A stretch of 64,000 nucleotides of DNA. Origin: an uncultured Acidimicrobiales bacterium (lineage in GTDB: Bacteria; Actinomycetota; Acidimicrobiia; Acidimicrobiales; SHLQ01). Of the stretch, positions 8,185 through 18,009 are shown one piece after another. The position numbers were made by a program, and so were the translations under genes. Numbering within the stretch: the first letter of the stretch is position 1; every line of letters begins with the position of its first letter. The notes below the pieces were generated by a model. The model was not told the origin of the DNA. It ran no database searches and was given only the letters and a program-made list of their open reading frames with translations. The stretch covers positions 62,001-126,000 of the forward strand of contig CALLQB010000072.1 of NCBI GenBank assembly GCA_938015295.1, written 5' to 3'.

Positions 8185-8233
8185 GGGTGCAGGGTGCAGG
8201 GTGCAGGGTGCAGGGTGCAGGGTGCAGGGTGCG
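8185..8233. repeat. Seven 7-bp tandem repeats (GGGTGCA)
   Basis: Six perfect GGGTGCA units and a seventh ending in G fill the space between two convergent genes and stop one base before the MBL-hydrolase stop codon. It looks like a slippage-prone microsatellite. Confidence 0.95.
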
Positions 8234-8842
8234 CTAGTGGACGTTCGGAATTTCAGCGCCGACGGTGGTCGAATCGCCATGACCAGTGTGCACCACGGTC
8301 GACTCGTCCAGCACCAACAACTTCTTCGTGATGCTTTCGACCAGCAGCTGATGGCTACTAAACGACCTTCCGGTAGCTCCGGGGCCGCCGTTAAACAACG
8401 TGTCACCGCTAAAAACCGTTCGTTCGGATGCCACATGGAGGCTGACGCCACCCGGTGAATGACCTGGTGTATGAAGCACCTCGATCTCGACGCCTCCGAC
8501 GGTGAGCTTCTCGCCGTCGCTCAACTCGTTGTCAACCCGACGATCGGGGTACACCACTTCCCAGAGCATCGTGTCGTCGGGATGCAGCAAAATCGGCGCA
8601 CCCGTTTCCGCCGCTAGTTCGGCGGCGGCGTTGATGTGGTCGTTATGTGCGTGGGTACACACGATGCCCTTCACCGTCCGGCCTGCGACACCCTCGATGA
8701 TCGCACGATGGTCGTGCGCAGCATCGACAACCAACACCTCGCGGTCGTCGCCAACCAACCAAATGTTGTTGTCGACATCAAAGTCGTCGCCGTCGAGCGA
8801 AAACACTCCAGAGGTGATGATCCGGTCGATCCGTGTCGCCAT
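8234..8842 (-). CDS. MBL-fold metallo-hydrolase linked to formaldehyde detoxification
   Basis: A 202-residue metallo-beta-lactamase-fold protein with the dinuclear metal motif THAHNDH near residue 61, a later GHSPGG His, and further metal-binding segments (FSGDTLF, HTGHG). Its ATG shares one base with the TAA of the mycothiol-type dehydrogenase upstream (TAATG), so the two are co-translated. In mycobacteria a similar small MBL protein follows the same dehydrogenase. A thioester hydrolase acting on S-formylmycothiol is therefore a reasonable guess, but the sequence alone supports only MBL hydrolase. Confidence 0.85.
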   Translation of the reverse strand: MATRIDRIITSGVFSLDGDDFDVDNNIWLVGDDREVLVVDAAHDHRAIIEGVAGRTVKGIVCTHAHNDHINAAAELAAETGAPILLHPDDTMLWEVVYPDRRVDNELSDGEKLTVGGVEIEVLHTPGHSPGGVSLHVASERTVFSGDTLFNGGPGATGRSFSSHQLLVESITKKLLVLDESTVVHTGHGDSTTVGAEIPNVH

Positions 8843-9930
8843 TAGAGCACCACAACCGAACGAAGAACTTCGCCAGCTTCCATACGGTGGAACGCCTCTT
8901 CGACGTCTTCAAGCGCAATAGTTTCGGAGACAAACCGTTCGAGATCGAGTCGCCCCTGCAAATAGAGGTCGATCAGCATCGGGAAGTCCCGGCTCGGCAA
9001 ACAGTCGCCGTACCACGACGACTTGAGCGAACCACCGCGACCAAACACGTCGATGAGGGGGAGCTCGATCTTCATCTCGGGGTTGGGCACCCCAACAAGA
9101 ACGACGGTGCCCGCAAGATCACGGGCATAAAATGCCTGCTCGTAGGTCGATGGAAGCCCGACAGCTTCGATAGCAACATCGACGCCGTTGCCGTCGGTAA
9201 GTTCCTTGATGGCCTCGACAACGTCGCCGCTCGAGGCGTTGATGGTGTGGGTCGCACCGAACTCCTTTGCCCAGGCCAACTTCTTATCGTCGAGGTCGAC
9301 AGCGATGATGGTGCTGGCGCCCGCAAGGTGCGCTCCTGCAATGGCTGCGTCGCCTACACCGCCGCAGCCAAAGACGGCTACCGAGTCGCCACGCCCGACA
9401 TTGCCGGTATTCATCGCCGCGCCGAGGCCAGCCATGACGCCACAACCGATAAGGCCCGCAACCTCGGGGCTCGCGTCGGGGCTGACTTTGGTGCACTGGC
9501 CTGCAGCGACCAGCGTCTTTTCGGCGAACGCGCCGATACCGAGCGCCGGACTGAGCTCTTGGCCGTCGAGGGTCATCTTCTGGGTCGCGTTGTGTGTGTT
9601 GAAACACAGGTGCGGGCGACCCCGGTTGCAAGAGCGGCAATCGCCACACACCGCACGCCAATTCAAAATAACAAAGTCACCAGGGGCTACCGAGGTGACA
9701 TCGTCGCCAACAGACTCGACGATGCCCGACGCTTCGTGCCCCAGTAGAAACGGGAACTCGTCGTTGATCGCACCCTCGCGATAGTGCAGGTCGGTGTGGC
9801 AAACACCACAGGCCTGGATCTTGACTACTGCTTCACCCGGCCCGGGGTCAGGTATGTCGATCGTTTCAATGGTGACTGGTTCGCCCTTGGCTTTTGCCAC
9901 GACTGCTCGAACTTGCTGAGGCATCTGCAT
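8842..9930 (-). CDS. mscR: S-(hydroxymethyl)mycothiol dehydrogenase / zinc-dependent class III-type alcohol dehydrogenase
   Basis: A 362-residue medium-chain zinc dehydrogenase. The catalytic zinc segment [13 protein letters not shown] lies near residue 38, and the structural zinc loop [15 protein letters not shown] has four Cys near residue 95. GHEASGIVE and the Rossmann segment [20 protein letters not shown] are also present. The sequence resembles actinobacterial NAD/mycothiol-dependent formaldehyde dehydrogenase, which oxidises S-hydroxymethylmycothiol and can reduce S-nitrosomycothiol. That implies the host makes mycothiol, although no mycothiol biosynthesis gene is in the window. It overlaps the MBL gene by one base. 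Confidence 0.85.
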   Translation of the reverse strand: MQMPQQVRAVVAKAKGEPVTIETIDIPDPGPGEAVVKIQACGVCHTDLHYREGAINDEFPFLLGHEASGIVESVGDDVTSVAPGDFVILNWRAVCGDCRSCNRGRPHLCFNTHNATQKMTLDGQELSPALGIGAFAEKTLVAAGQCTKVSPDASPEVAGLIGCGVMAGLGAAMNTGNVGRGDSVAVFGCGGVGDAAIAGAHLAGASTIIAVDLDDKKLAWAKEFGATHTINASSGDVVEAIKELTDGNGVDVAIEAVGLPSTYEQAFYARDLAGTVVLVGVPNPEMKIELPLIDVFGRGGSLKSSWYGDCLPSRDFPMLIDLYLQGRLDLERFVSETIALEDVEEAFHRMEAGEVLRSVVVL

Positions 9931-9976
9931 TTCTCCCGTACCGTGTGAAGTGCATGCAGACTAGACGAAACCCGCC

Positions 9977-10531
9977 TCAACCAGATTGATTGAGAGTGAT
10001 CTTTACCGTCTGGCCACCCCAACCATTCACCAGGTCGCGGCCTTCAATCGTCAGTTCGATGACGTTGCTCGGGATCTCCACCCCAGAGAGCGACCGTGTG
10101 AACGGCTGTTCGTTCTGATGGTCGTGGTCCAACTCTCGAATGCCGAGCACCTCGCCCGTATCTGACAAGATCCGCCAAGCATCTGCGTACCGTTCGGGTG
10201 TGTCGTAGGGAGAGCTCACGGTGACGTCGAAGGTGTACGGTCCGGCACCCTGCTGAGAGAACTCGACCGCGACTATGTTGGGGAACTCTCGATCGACGTC
10301 GCCGTCTTCACCCGCAGCGTTGGTGGCCGTACCAGCTGACGCAGTGGCCCCGTCACCCGCCGTGTCGTCGGTGTTGCTTGCATCGCCGGTATCGCCGGTT
10401 TCAACTGCACCTGGAGTGTCGGGGTCTGTCCCAGCCGGTTCTTGGTCCGAGCTTGACGAACAGGCACCAGCGAGAAGAACCGTTCCGAGGAACGCGCCAA
10501 CGCCAACTATCAATCTCACAAACATTCTCAT
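9977..10531 (-). CDS. Putative lipoprotein with Gmad2/Ig-like C-terminal region
   Basis: A 184-residue exported protein. The N terminus is a lipoprotein signal peptide ending in the lipobox LAGAC, so it would be anchored to the outer face of the membrane through the Cys near residue 24. A low-complexity linker (about 30-70) contains ETGDTGDASNTDDT, one of several GDT-like triplet stretches in this window. The C-terminal 100 or so residues (VEFSQQGAGPYTFDVTVSSPYDTPERYADAWRI in part) look like a beta-sandwich. Function is unknown. It sits between mscR and the M23 hydrolase on the same strand. Confidence 0.7.
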   Translation of the reverse strand: MRMFVRLIVGVGAFLGTVLLAGACSSSSDQEPAGTDPDTPGAVETGDTGDASNTDDTAGDGATASAGTATNAAGEDGDVDREFPNIVAVEFSQQGAGPYTFDVTVSSPYDTPERYADAWRILSDTGEVLGIRELDHDHQNEQPFTRSLSGVEIPSNVIELTIEGRDLVNGWGGQTVKITLNQSG

Positions 10532-10587
10532 GTCGCAAACCTTCTTGACTCGGGAATTCTCGTCGGGGTCCGTCGCATTATGGCCTA

Positions 10588-12195
10588 TCAGTCTTGTTCG
10601 AAATATTCAGCGCAGTCGTCGCGACGTTGAGCTTCATTCAGGTCGTTGCGGTGACCAGTTCGTATCAGCACCTCGCATTCGACCGGATGAAGCTCGTCGT
10701 GGTCAATGTGATTGGAAGGATCTCGCGGATCACCGAGCTGGCGAAGCTCAAAGTGCAGATGCGGCCCGGTTGAATGGCCAGTCGAGCCGACCCAACCAAT
10801 GACATCTCCCCTAGCGACCTGCTGGCCGGGAACCACATTTACTTGACTCTGGTGGGCGTAGAGCGTTCCCCACTGTTCGCCGTGATCAATGACAACGACG
10901 TTGCCGTACCCGCCGCGTAGCTCTGCCATAACCACAACCCCTGCCGCTGCGGCAAAGATCTGATCGCCGGAGTCTCCGCCGTAGTCAAGGCCGTTATGCA
11001 TTCGAACATTTCCCCAGATGGGGTGCATGCGGGGGCCGAAGCCAGAGCTGATCTCCGCCGCCAACAGCGGTGAATGAAGCCGCGGAGGCGGACCTGAAGG
11101 TTGATTCGCTTGGGCACGAATAAGCGCCGCGGAAGCCGAATCGGAATCCTGCTCGAGTGCGTTGAGACGTTGTTCGTAGTCGGTACGACGGGTTTGTACC
11201 TCGGCGAGCTGTCGACGGCGCTCGTCTTCCTCGGCACTGGCCTGCTCGAGTAGAAGAGCTATCTCGACATTGCGAGCCGCGATCTCACGCTCGTAGCCCT
11301 CAACCTGACGGAGAGCTTCGTTCGCCAACTTCTCGTTGGCTTCCTTGTCGCCCACGAGTTCGTCTACTCGCACCTCGAGGTGTTCGATATTGGTAATCGT
11401 CATCTCTTGATCGTCGAGAGCGACGTGGGCGTACTTTCGTACGCTCTCTACCTCATCGATCGATCCGGCGTTCAGCACCGTCGACAAAATGTCCTCGTTC
11501 GAACCACTGCCACCGATAAACGCCTCGACCGCTTGCCGCTTCAGACGGGCAATTTCGTCTGCCAGTTCGGCCTTCACCCGCTCGAGCTCGTCTTCGGCAG
11601 CGACTCGAGCATCTACGGCCTCGGTACGCGCATCTCGTGCGACGCCGAGTTCGAGTTCTGTCCAGGCCAGCATCCCTTCAGCACGAGCTACCCGACCGTT
11701 GATTTGGTCAAGCCGAGCACTAGCGATCTCCCACAACGCCAACGCTTCAGCTTCGTCGCCGACCGCCTCGTCGTAGAGTGCCTGGAGGCGAAGAAGTTCT
11801 TGAATCGAAAGTTTTGGACGGGTATCTATTGGTTGCACCACGCCGTCGCCTGCAGCGTCAGCATCAGCATCAGCGTTTTCGGCGCCCGGCACCGGTTCGC
11901 CTTCGGCCGCTTTCAGCGTCGGTTCGCCCTCAGCCGGAGGAAGGTTGCCTGCCTCATCGTCCGACGGTTCGGGAGCCACGGTCGTAGCCGGCGCTGGTTC
12001 CTCTGCCTGGTTGTTCTTTTTCTTCTTCTTTGCCGGTTCGCCAGGCGCTTCAGGCGTGCTCTCTTCTGGAGCTGGCGCGTCGTCTTGGCCATAGGCCGGG
12101 GTAGGCGCGACCGTCGCTGACATCGCCAAAAGGAACACCAGCACAACGGCGGTTACAAGGACTCGGAATGGGCGCGGCAGAGGCACCGGTACCAA
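10588..12195 (-). CDS. Secreted coiled-coil M23 family peptidase, probable FtsEX-controlled cell-wall hydrolase
   Basis: About 535 residues from a TTG start; a GTG three codons in is an alternative. There is a signal peptide (about 1-33, ending PAYGQ), a Pro/Glu/Lys-rich linker with a run of lysines, a long coiled coil (about 125-385), and a C-terminal LytM/M23 domain with HNGLDYGG, YAHQSQ and GPHLHFEL zinc/catalytic segments. This is the architecture of EnvC/NlpD-type activators and M23 amidase/endopeptidases. It lies directly downstream of ftsE-ftsX on the same strand, so FtsEX probably controls it through the coiled coil. Because the LytM His residues are present, it may be an active enzyme rather than only an activator like EnvC. 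Confidence 0.87.
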   Translation of the reverse strand: MVPVPLPRPFRVLVTAVVLVFLLAMSATVAPTPAYGQDDAPAPEESTPEAPGEPAKKKKKNNQAEEPAPATTVAPEPSDDEAGNLPPAEGEPTLKAAEGEPVPGAENADADADAAGDGVVQPIDTRPKLSIQELLRLQALYDEAVGDEAEALALWEIASARLDQINGRVARAEGMLAWTELELGVARDARTEAVDARVAAEDELERVKAELADEIARLKRQAVEAFIGGSGSNEDILSTVLNAGSIDEVESVRKYAHVALDDQEMTITNIEHLEVRVDELVGDKEANEKLANEALRQVEGYEREIAARNVEIALLLEQASAEEDERRRQLAEVQTRRTDYEQRLNALEQDSDSASAALIRAQANQPSGPPPRLHSPLLAAEISSGFGPRMHPIWGNVRMHNGLDYGGDSGDQIFAAAAGVVVMAELRGGYGNVVVIDHGEQWGTLYAHQSQVNVVPGQQVARGDVIGWVGSTGHSTGPHLHFELRQLGDPRDPSNHIDHDELHPVECEVLIRTGHRNDLNEAQRRDDCAEYFEQD

Positions 12196-12289
12196 TCGGC
12201 TGCTTGGCGTTCCATATGACCCGTTTGGCCCAGTTTTCGCCTCTTCAGCTACCCCGGAAAGCGCTGACCAGCCATGTCAGGCTTCAGCG

Positions 12290-13186
12290 TTACACGTCAA
12301 GCTTGGTCGAGACTGCGAAGGCGGACCCCACGATGCCTACCGCGACGCCGATCGCCAGAACCCATAGGCTCCGGTTGATCAGCTCAGCATTGTTGACCTT
12401 CAGACCCTCAAGGAGAGCGAGACTCTGGGACCTGCTAAAGCCATCGATTACCCAATTTCGCACGCCCCACATGGCCAACACCGCGAATCCGGCGCCGATG
12501 AGACCGTGTACGAGGCCTTCGAGCATGAACGGCAGCCGAATGAACCAGTTGCTCGCTCCCACCAGCTTCATCACTTCAATTTCCTGTCGACGCGCGCCAA
12601 TAGCGACCACAATCGTGTTCAAAATCAGCAGCGCAGAAGCAATGAGAAGCGCTATCGAGACCCATAACAACCCGTTACTGATGCGGTTTGCCTGCAGCTG
12701 GATGTCCTTGATCGCTTCGCTGGCAAAAACGACGTCGCGAACACCTGGCTGATTTCGAAACTGCGAACCGAGCTCGACCACAACGTCGGCATCGGGATCG
12801 GTGGGAACCACCCGGTACGAGGGCGGAAGATCGCTTGCTTCAACAGCCTCAATGAGTTCTGGCGAATCGGCGAACATCTCGCGAAACTCTTCGAACGCTT
12901 CCTCTTGAGAAACGTACGTCGAGCTCGCGACCGCCGGGCTCTCCTCGATAGAGCGGCGAATCGCTGCGTCCTGATCGGCGTCAGCCTCGGGGTTCATCCA
13001 CACGACAAATTCGATGCCGCCCTCCCACCGTTGGGTCGCGTTTGCAACGCCATCGCGGGCAAGCAGCGAACTACCGAACAACGCCAGAGAAATAGAAATC
13101 GTGAGAATCGCTGCGATAGTGAGAGAGATCCGACGAACAAGGTTCGTGCCGGTCTCCTTGAGCATGTAGCTGATCTTGAGTGCCAT
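12290..13186 (-). CDS. ftsX: Cell-division permease-like protein FtsX
   Basis: A 298-residue membrane protein with an N-terminal membrane segment (about 20-45), a large extracytoplasmic loop (about 50-170), and three C-terminal membrane segments, the FtsX topology. The extracellular loop binds the wall hydrolase in characterised systems. It begins 9 nt after the ftsE stop and is followed 94 nt later by the M23 gene. FtsX transmits ATP-driven conformational change from FtsE to the hydrolase at the septum. Confidence 0.93.
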   Translation of the reverse strand: MALKISYMLKETGTNLVRRISLTIAAILTISISLALFGSSLLARDGVANATQRWEGGIEFVVWMNPEADADQDAAIRRSIEESPAVASSTYVSQEEAFEEFREMFADSPELIEAVEASDLPPSYRVVPTDPDADVVVELGSQFRNQPGVRDVVFASEAIKDIQLQANRISNGLLWVSIALLIASALLILNTIVVAIGARRQEIEVMKLVGASNWFIRLPFMLEGLVHGLIGAGFAVLAMWGVRNWVIDGFSRSQSLALLEGLKVNNAELINRSLWVLAIGVAVGIVGSAFAVSTKLDV

Positions 13187-13195
13187 GTTCGTGTC

Positions 13196-13879
13196 CTACT
13201 CGTAGACGCCCTGCGCCTGGTCGCGAACGATGGTGCCCTTATCGAGCTCCACCACCCGCCGACGCATCGTGTCGACGATGCCGCGATCGTGGGTGGCCAT
13301 AACCACCGTGGTGCCGGTGCGATTGATGCGATCAAGAAGCCGCATAATGCCGACCGATGTGGTTGGGTCAAGGTTGCCGGTTGGTTCGTCGGCCAGCAGA
13401 ATCAGCGGCCGGTTGACGAATGCTCGGGCGATCGAAACGCGCTGCTGTTCGCCGCCACTGAGTTGGGTGGGAAAGCTATCGACCTTGTCGGCAAGGCCAA
13501 CCAGTTCAAGGATCGCTGGAACCTGTTTGGTAATGACCGATCGGGGCCGCCCGATCACCTCAAGTGCGAACGCGACGTTCTCGGCAACCGTGCGCTTTTC
13601 GAGCAGTTTGAAGTCTTGGAATATGCAGCCGATGTTGCGACGAAGGTACGGGACCTTCCAACTACTGAGCTGCCCAATATCTTTGCCTGCCACAAAGATG
13701 CGACCATCGCTGGGGTCCTCTTCTTTATTCAGCAGGCGGATAAAGGTCGACTTGCCGGATCCTGACGGGCCGACCAGGAAGACAAATTCACCCTTCCCGA
13801 TGTCGATGTTGGCATTTTGGAGCGCGGCGGTGTTGGTGCCGCCTTTGTAGCTCTTGGAAACATTCTCGAGTTTGATCAT
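13196..13879 (-). CDS. ftsE: Cell-division ATP-binding protein FtsE
   Basis: A 227-residue ABC ATPase of typical FtsE length. It has Walker [10 protein letters not shown], the Q-loop region CIFQDFKLL, the signature [15 protein letters not shown], Walker [12 protein letters not shown] and the H-loop MATHDRG. It starts with [11 protein letters not shown] at an ATG and is followed 9 nt later by ftsX. It powers FtsX rather than transport. Confidence 0.95.
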   Translation of the reverse strand: MIKLENVSKSYKGGTNTAALQNANIDIGKGEFVFLVGPSGSGKSTFIRLLNKEEDPSDGRIFVAGKDIGQLSSWKVPYLRRNIGCIFQDFKLLEKRTVAENVAFALEVIGRPRSVITKQVPAILELVGLADKVDSFPTQLSGGEQQRVSIARAFVNRPLILLADEPTGNLDPTTSVGIMRLLDRINRTGTTVVMATHDRGIVDTMRRRVVELDKGTIVRDQAQGVYE

Positions 13880-14109
13880 GAACCGGGGAAGATGTCGGTG
13901 GGAACCATCGCGTTGGCGATGACAAGGAGATAACAGGTCAAGGGATTGCCGGAGCAGTCCCGGAGAGTTGCGTTTTGTTGCGTAGCGCTGGGGTTGAGGC
14001 TCGCGTCCGCACCGAACCTGAGGAAAACGCTAGCAGCGCGGCGACAAAAGCGACGGGCAGACAGGCTACAAACCTACGGATTTGGCGCCGGCTTCATCGG
14101 TGGCTGTCT

Positions 14110-15231
14110 TCACGACACATCACCGTCGATGTTGCTTGCCCGGTTCCACCGCAGGTAGGCCTCCATGAACGGTTCGATATCGCCACCGAGAACGTTGTCA
14201 ACCTGCCCGGTCTCGAACTCCGACCGCAGGTCTTTCACCATCTGGTACGGCTGAAGCACATACGACCGAATTTGGCTCCCGAAGCCGACGTTCTTTGCCT
14301 CGCCGGCAATTTGGGCGAGATCATCTTGGCGTTGTTTCCGTTCAAGATCGAGAAGCTTCGCTGCCAGCATCTGCATGGCACGGTCCTTGTTTTGGTGCTG
14401 GCTTCGTTCGTTCTGACACGAGGTCACCACCCCTGTCGGAACATGGGTTATTCGCACCGCAGAGTCGGTGACATTGACGTGCTGTCCGCCGGCACCCGAA
14501 GACCGGTAGGTATCGATGCGCAGGTCTTTTTCGTCGATATCGACCTCGTCGGTGACTTCATCGAAGAACGGCACCACCTGCAGCGAAGCGAACGCGGTTT
14601 GTCGCTTCGCCTCTTTGTTAAAAGGCGAAATACGAACGAGCCGGTGGACGCCGTGCTCGCTTTGCATAAGCCCGTAGGCGTGGCGGCCACGCAGAATGAA
14701 TTCGACCGAGGAAAGTCCGGCCTCGGTGCCTTCGGACACCGAGTCGATTTCGATGGTGAACCCCCGGCGTTCGGCCCAACGCGTGTACATGCGCATCAGC
14801 ATTTCCGCCCAGTCCTGGGCGTCGGTGCCACCCTCGCCCGACTGGATGTGACACACCGCGTCCTTCTCGTCGTATTCACCGGAAAAAAGCGACCGCATTT
14901 CAAGTTCGGCAAACGTCGCCTCGATGGCAACAATCGCGTCGGTTATCTCCGGTTCGAGAGATTCGTCCAGCTCTTCCCTAGCCATCTCGTACAGCGTTTC
15001 GACATCGCTGATGTCGCTTTCTAGCGCCTCGAATTGCGCAAGATCGTCGGTGAGCGCCGACAATTCGGTCTGTACCTTGCGGGCGGCATCGGCATCGTCC
15101 CAAAGGTCGGGCCGACCCATCTCGGTTTCGAGTTGGGGCAGGCGGGTTCGCAGCTCGTCAATTGTCAGGTACACCCGTGCTTCGTCTCGGCGTCGGTTGA
15201 GCGCGCCGAGTGCGTCAGTGAAATCCTGCAT
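14110..15231 (-). CDS. prfB: Peptide chain release factor 2
   Basis: A 373-residue class I release factor. The catalytic SGAGGQHVN motif lies at about residue 242, in the usual place for RF2, and the C-terminal arginine-rich region is present. It releases the peptide at UGA and UAA. The frame is continuous from the first ATG, so the autoregulatory +1 frameshift used by many bacterial prfB genes is absent, as commonly seen in actinobacteria. It lies 12 nt downstream of secA on the same strand and is probably co-transcribed with it. Confidence 0.94.
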   Translation of the reverse strand: MQDFTDALGALNRRRDEARVYLTIDELRTRLPQLETEMGRPDLWDDADAARKVQTELSALTDDLAQFEALESDISDVETLYEMAREELDESLEPEITDAIVAIEATFAELEMRSLFSGEYDEKDAVCHIQSGEGGTDAQDWAEMLMRMYTRWAERRGFTIEIDSVSEGTEAGLSSVEFILRGRHAYGLMQSEHGVHRLVRISPFNKEAKRQTAFASLQVVPFFDEVTDEVDIDEKDLRIDTYRSSGAGGQHVNVTDSAVRITHVPTGVVTSCQNERSQHQNKDRAMQMLAAKLLDLERKQRQDDLAQIAGEAKNVGFGSQIRSYVLQPYQMVKDLRSEFETGQVDNVLGGDIEPFMEAYLRWNRASNIDGDVS

Positions 15232-15243
15232 AACGGTTTGTTT

Positions 15244-17967
15244 CTACTTCTTGCCGTGGCAGTGTTTGAACTTGTCGCCGCTGCCGCACGGGCACGGGTC
15301 GTTACGACCGGCTTTTTCGAACTCGGTGAGCTTCACCGGCGCCTTTTTGGCCGTCTGGTTTTCCTCGATGATCTTCGGAGCGCCATCGACTTCTGGCGTG
15401 GCGGTTCCTGAAGCTCGGCTCGCCGTCTCTGCCTGAGCATCAGGAGCTGACTCTTCAACGTCGACGGCTTGTTCGGCCGCGGTTGGGGCCGGCTCTTCGT
15501 TCACGTTGACCTGCACATGCATGATGTATTTAACGAAGTCTTGGGCGATACCGGTCATCATGTGACCAAACATTTCGAAGCCTTCCCGTTGCCATTCGCT
15601 GGCCGGGTCCTTCTGGCCCATCGCACGAAGGTGGATACCCTCGCGTAGGTAATCCATCTCGTAGAGATGCTCACGCCAGCGCTGATCGATAATCTGCAGC
15701 ATCACTTGACGCTCGACCTGGCGCATGATCTCCGGCGTGATTTCTTCTTCTCGAGCCTCGTAATGAGCGGTGGCCTCGGCGACCAGCACCTCATACAACG
15801 CATCGGTCGTAGGCTGCGCTTCGAGGGATTCTTCGGTCTGATCGGTCGGCCAGTAGGTGGCAACCTCAGTAGCGAGTGTGTCGAGGTCCCAGTCGTCGGT
15901 GTGATCCGACACCGCATGGCTGGCAACCAAGGCATCGACTGCTTCGCCGAGGTATTCAAAGGCCTCAGCGCGCAGATCGGCGCCTTCGAGAATCTGATCG
16001 CGACGCTTGTAGATGACCTTGCGCTGCTCGTTCATTACCTCGTCGTATTTCAGAACGTTCTTGCGAACTTCTGCGTTCTTTTGTTCGACGGTTGTTTGCG
16101 CCCGCTCGATGGCCTTGCTGACCATCTTGGCTTCGATCGCCTCGTCTTCGGGAAGCGCCCGACCCATTACCCAGTCCATTGCACCGGTGGCGAACAGCCG
16201 CATCAGGTCGTCTTCGAGCGACAAGTAGAAACGACTTTCGCCGGGATCGCCCTGACGTCCGGAGCGACCACGAAGCTGGTTGTCGATGCGACGCGAATCG
16301 TGCCGTTCGGTGGCGAGCACGTAGAGCCCGCCCAGTTCACGAACTTTGTCGCCCTCGGTTCGACATGCCGCCTCAAATTTGGCGAATTCGATCTCGAACA
16401 GTTCTTGACCCTCGTCGCTTTCAAGCTCGAGGCCAGCACCTTCGACCTCGCGCTCGGCCATCTTCTCCGCGTTACCGCCAAGCACGATGTCGACGCCACG
16501 GCCGGCCATGTTCGTGGCTACGGTTACCGAGCCGACGCGTCCGGCCTGCGCTACAACCTCGGCTTCGCGGGTGTGTTGCTTGGCGTTCAGGACATTGTGC
16601 GGAATTCCTCGCTGCTCGAGAACCCGCGACAGCTTCTCTGAGTTCTCGACCGACACGGTGCCGACGAGCACCGGTTGCCCTTTGGCGTGACGATCGGAGA
16701 GATCATCGATAATTGCCTGGAATTTGGCGTCTTCTGACTTGTAGATGAGATCGCCCTCGTCGACCCGGGCCAACGGCTTGTTGGTGGGGATCGGAACGAC
16801 TTGAAGGTTATAGGTATTCGCGAACTCGGAGGCTTCGGTTTCTGCGGTACCGGTCATGCCAGCGAGTTTGTCGTACAGCCGGAAGTAGTTCTGCAGCGTC
16901 ACGGTGGCGAGGGTCTGGTTCTCCTCTTTGATCGCCACACCCTCTTTCGCTTCAACAGCCTGGTGGAGGCCTTCAGACCAACGCCGACCATCGAGCACAC
17001 GCCCGGTGAACTCGTCGACAATCTTTACCTCACCGTCTTTGATGATGTAGTCCTTGTCGCGCCGGTAGAGCTCCTTGGCCCGCAATGACTGCTGCAGGTG
17101 ATGCACCAGATTCGACGAAACCGAGTCATAGAGATTGTCGATTCCGAGCGCGGCCTCAACCGAATGAATGCCCTCTTCGGTCGGCGCAACGATGCGCTTT
17201 TCTTCGTCGACGTCGTAGTCGATGTCGCGGCGCAGCCCTCGGGCGATGCTGGCAAACTGGTAGTAGGTCTGGGCTGCTTCGGCGAGGCGACCAGAAATGA
17301 TGAGCGGGGTTCGTGCTTCATCGATGAGAATTGAATCGATTTCGTCAACGATGCAGTAGTTATGCCCCCGCTGTGCCTTTCGCTCAAGCGACATCGCCAT
17401 GTTGTCGCGGAGATAATCGAAGCCAAGCTCGTTGTTGGTTCCGTAGGTGATGTCACAGGCATACATCTCGCGCTTGTGGGCGGTGTCGCGGTTTCCGGGA
17501 ACGATGAGGCCCACGGAAAGGCCCAACCAGCGGTGCACCTCGCCCATCCACTCGGAGTCACGCGTTGCGAGATAGTCGTTCACCGTGACGACGTGAACTC
17601 CCTTGCCTCCCACGCCATTGAGGTAGACCGGCAGCAGCGAGGTGAGCGTCTTACCCTCACCGGTTTTCATTTCGGCAACCCAACCCAAATGGAGTGCGGC
17701 GCCGCCCATCAGCTGCACGGGGTAGTGACGTTGCCCGAGCACACGCGATGCTGCCTCGCGAACAACAGCGAAACTCTCGACCAGCAGGTCGTCGAGCGGT
17801 TCGCCATTTTGGTGCCGTTGCTGAAACTCGGCAGTTTTGGCCCGGAGCGCATCATCGGAGAGAGCTTGAGTTGCGGATTCGAGCGCGTCGATATCGGGGA
17901 CTAACGCTTGAAGAGCCCGCAGCTTTTTGCCGTCGCCGGTGCGGAGAATTTTATCGAAGATTCCCAT
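15244..17967 (-). CDS. secA: Preprotein translocase ATPase SecA
   Basis: A 907-residue SecA. It shows Walker A MKTGEGKT near residue 105, DEIDSILIDEART (Walker B), the GRSGRQGDPG helicase segment, and a C-terminal SEC-C zinc motif (CPCGSG..KHCHGKK at the very end). The zinc tail is kept in full, unlike many actinobacterial SecA2 proteins, so this is the housekeeping SecA. Between the wing/scaffold region and the SEC-C motif is an acidic, Ala-rich linker of about 60 residues. Confidence 0.97.
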   Translation of the reverse strand: MGIFDKILRTGDGKKLRALQALVPDIDALESATQALSDDALRAKTAEFQQRHQNGEPLDDLLVESFAVVREAASRVLGQRHYPVQLMGGAALHLGWVAEMKTGEGKTLTSLLPVYLNGVGGKGVHVVTVNDYLATRDSEWMGEVHRWLGLSVGLIVPGNRDTAHKREMYACDITYGTNNELGFDYLRDNMAMSLERKAQRGHNYCIVDEIDSILIDEARTPLIISGRLAEAAQTYYQFASIARGLRRDIDYDVDEEKRIVAPTEEGIHSVEAALGIDNLYDSVSSNLVHHLQQSLRAKELYRRDKDYIIKDGEVKIVDEFTGRVLDGRRWSEGLHQAVEAKEGVAIKEENQTLATVTLQNYFRLYDKLAGMTGTAETEASEFANTYNLQVVPIPTNKPLARVDEGDLIYKSEDAKFQAIIDDLSDRHAKGQPVLVGTVSVENSEKLSRVLEQRGIPHNVLNAKQHTREAEVVAQAGRVGSVTVATNMAGRGVDIVLGGNAEKMAEREVEGAGLELESDEGQELFEIEFAKFEAACRTEGDKVRELGGLYVLATERHDSRRIDNQLRGRSGRQGDPGESRFYLSLEDDLMRLFATGAMDWVMGRALPEDEAIEAKMVSKAIERAQTTVEQKNAEVRKNVLKYDEVMNEQRKVIYKRRDQILEGADLRAEAFEYLGEAVDALVASHAVSDHTDDWDLDTLATEVATYWPTDQTEESLEAQPTTDALYEVLVAEATAHYEAREEEITPEIMRQVERQVMLQIIDQRWREHLYEMDYLREGIHLRAMGQKDPASEWQREGFEMFGHMMTGIAQDFVKYIMHVQVNVNEEPAPTAAEQAVDVEESAPDAQAETASRASGTATPEVDGAPKIIEENQTAKKAPVKLTEFEKAGRNDPCPCGSGDKFKHCHGKK

Positions 17968-18009
17968 AGAACTCTTGAAGTGTATGCGCCGCCGGCGGGC
18001 TTGAGACGG

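Noticed and set aside
14110-15231. Programmed frameshift in prfB
   Set aside because: The frame is continuous from the first ATG with no internal stop, so no frameshift site is needed.
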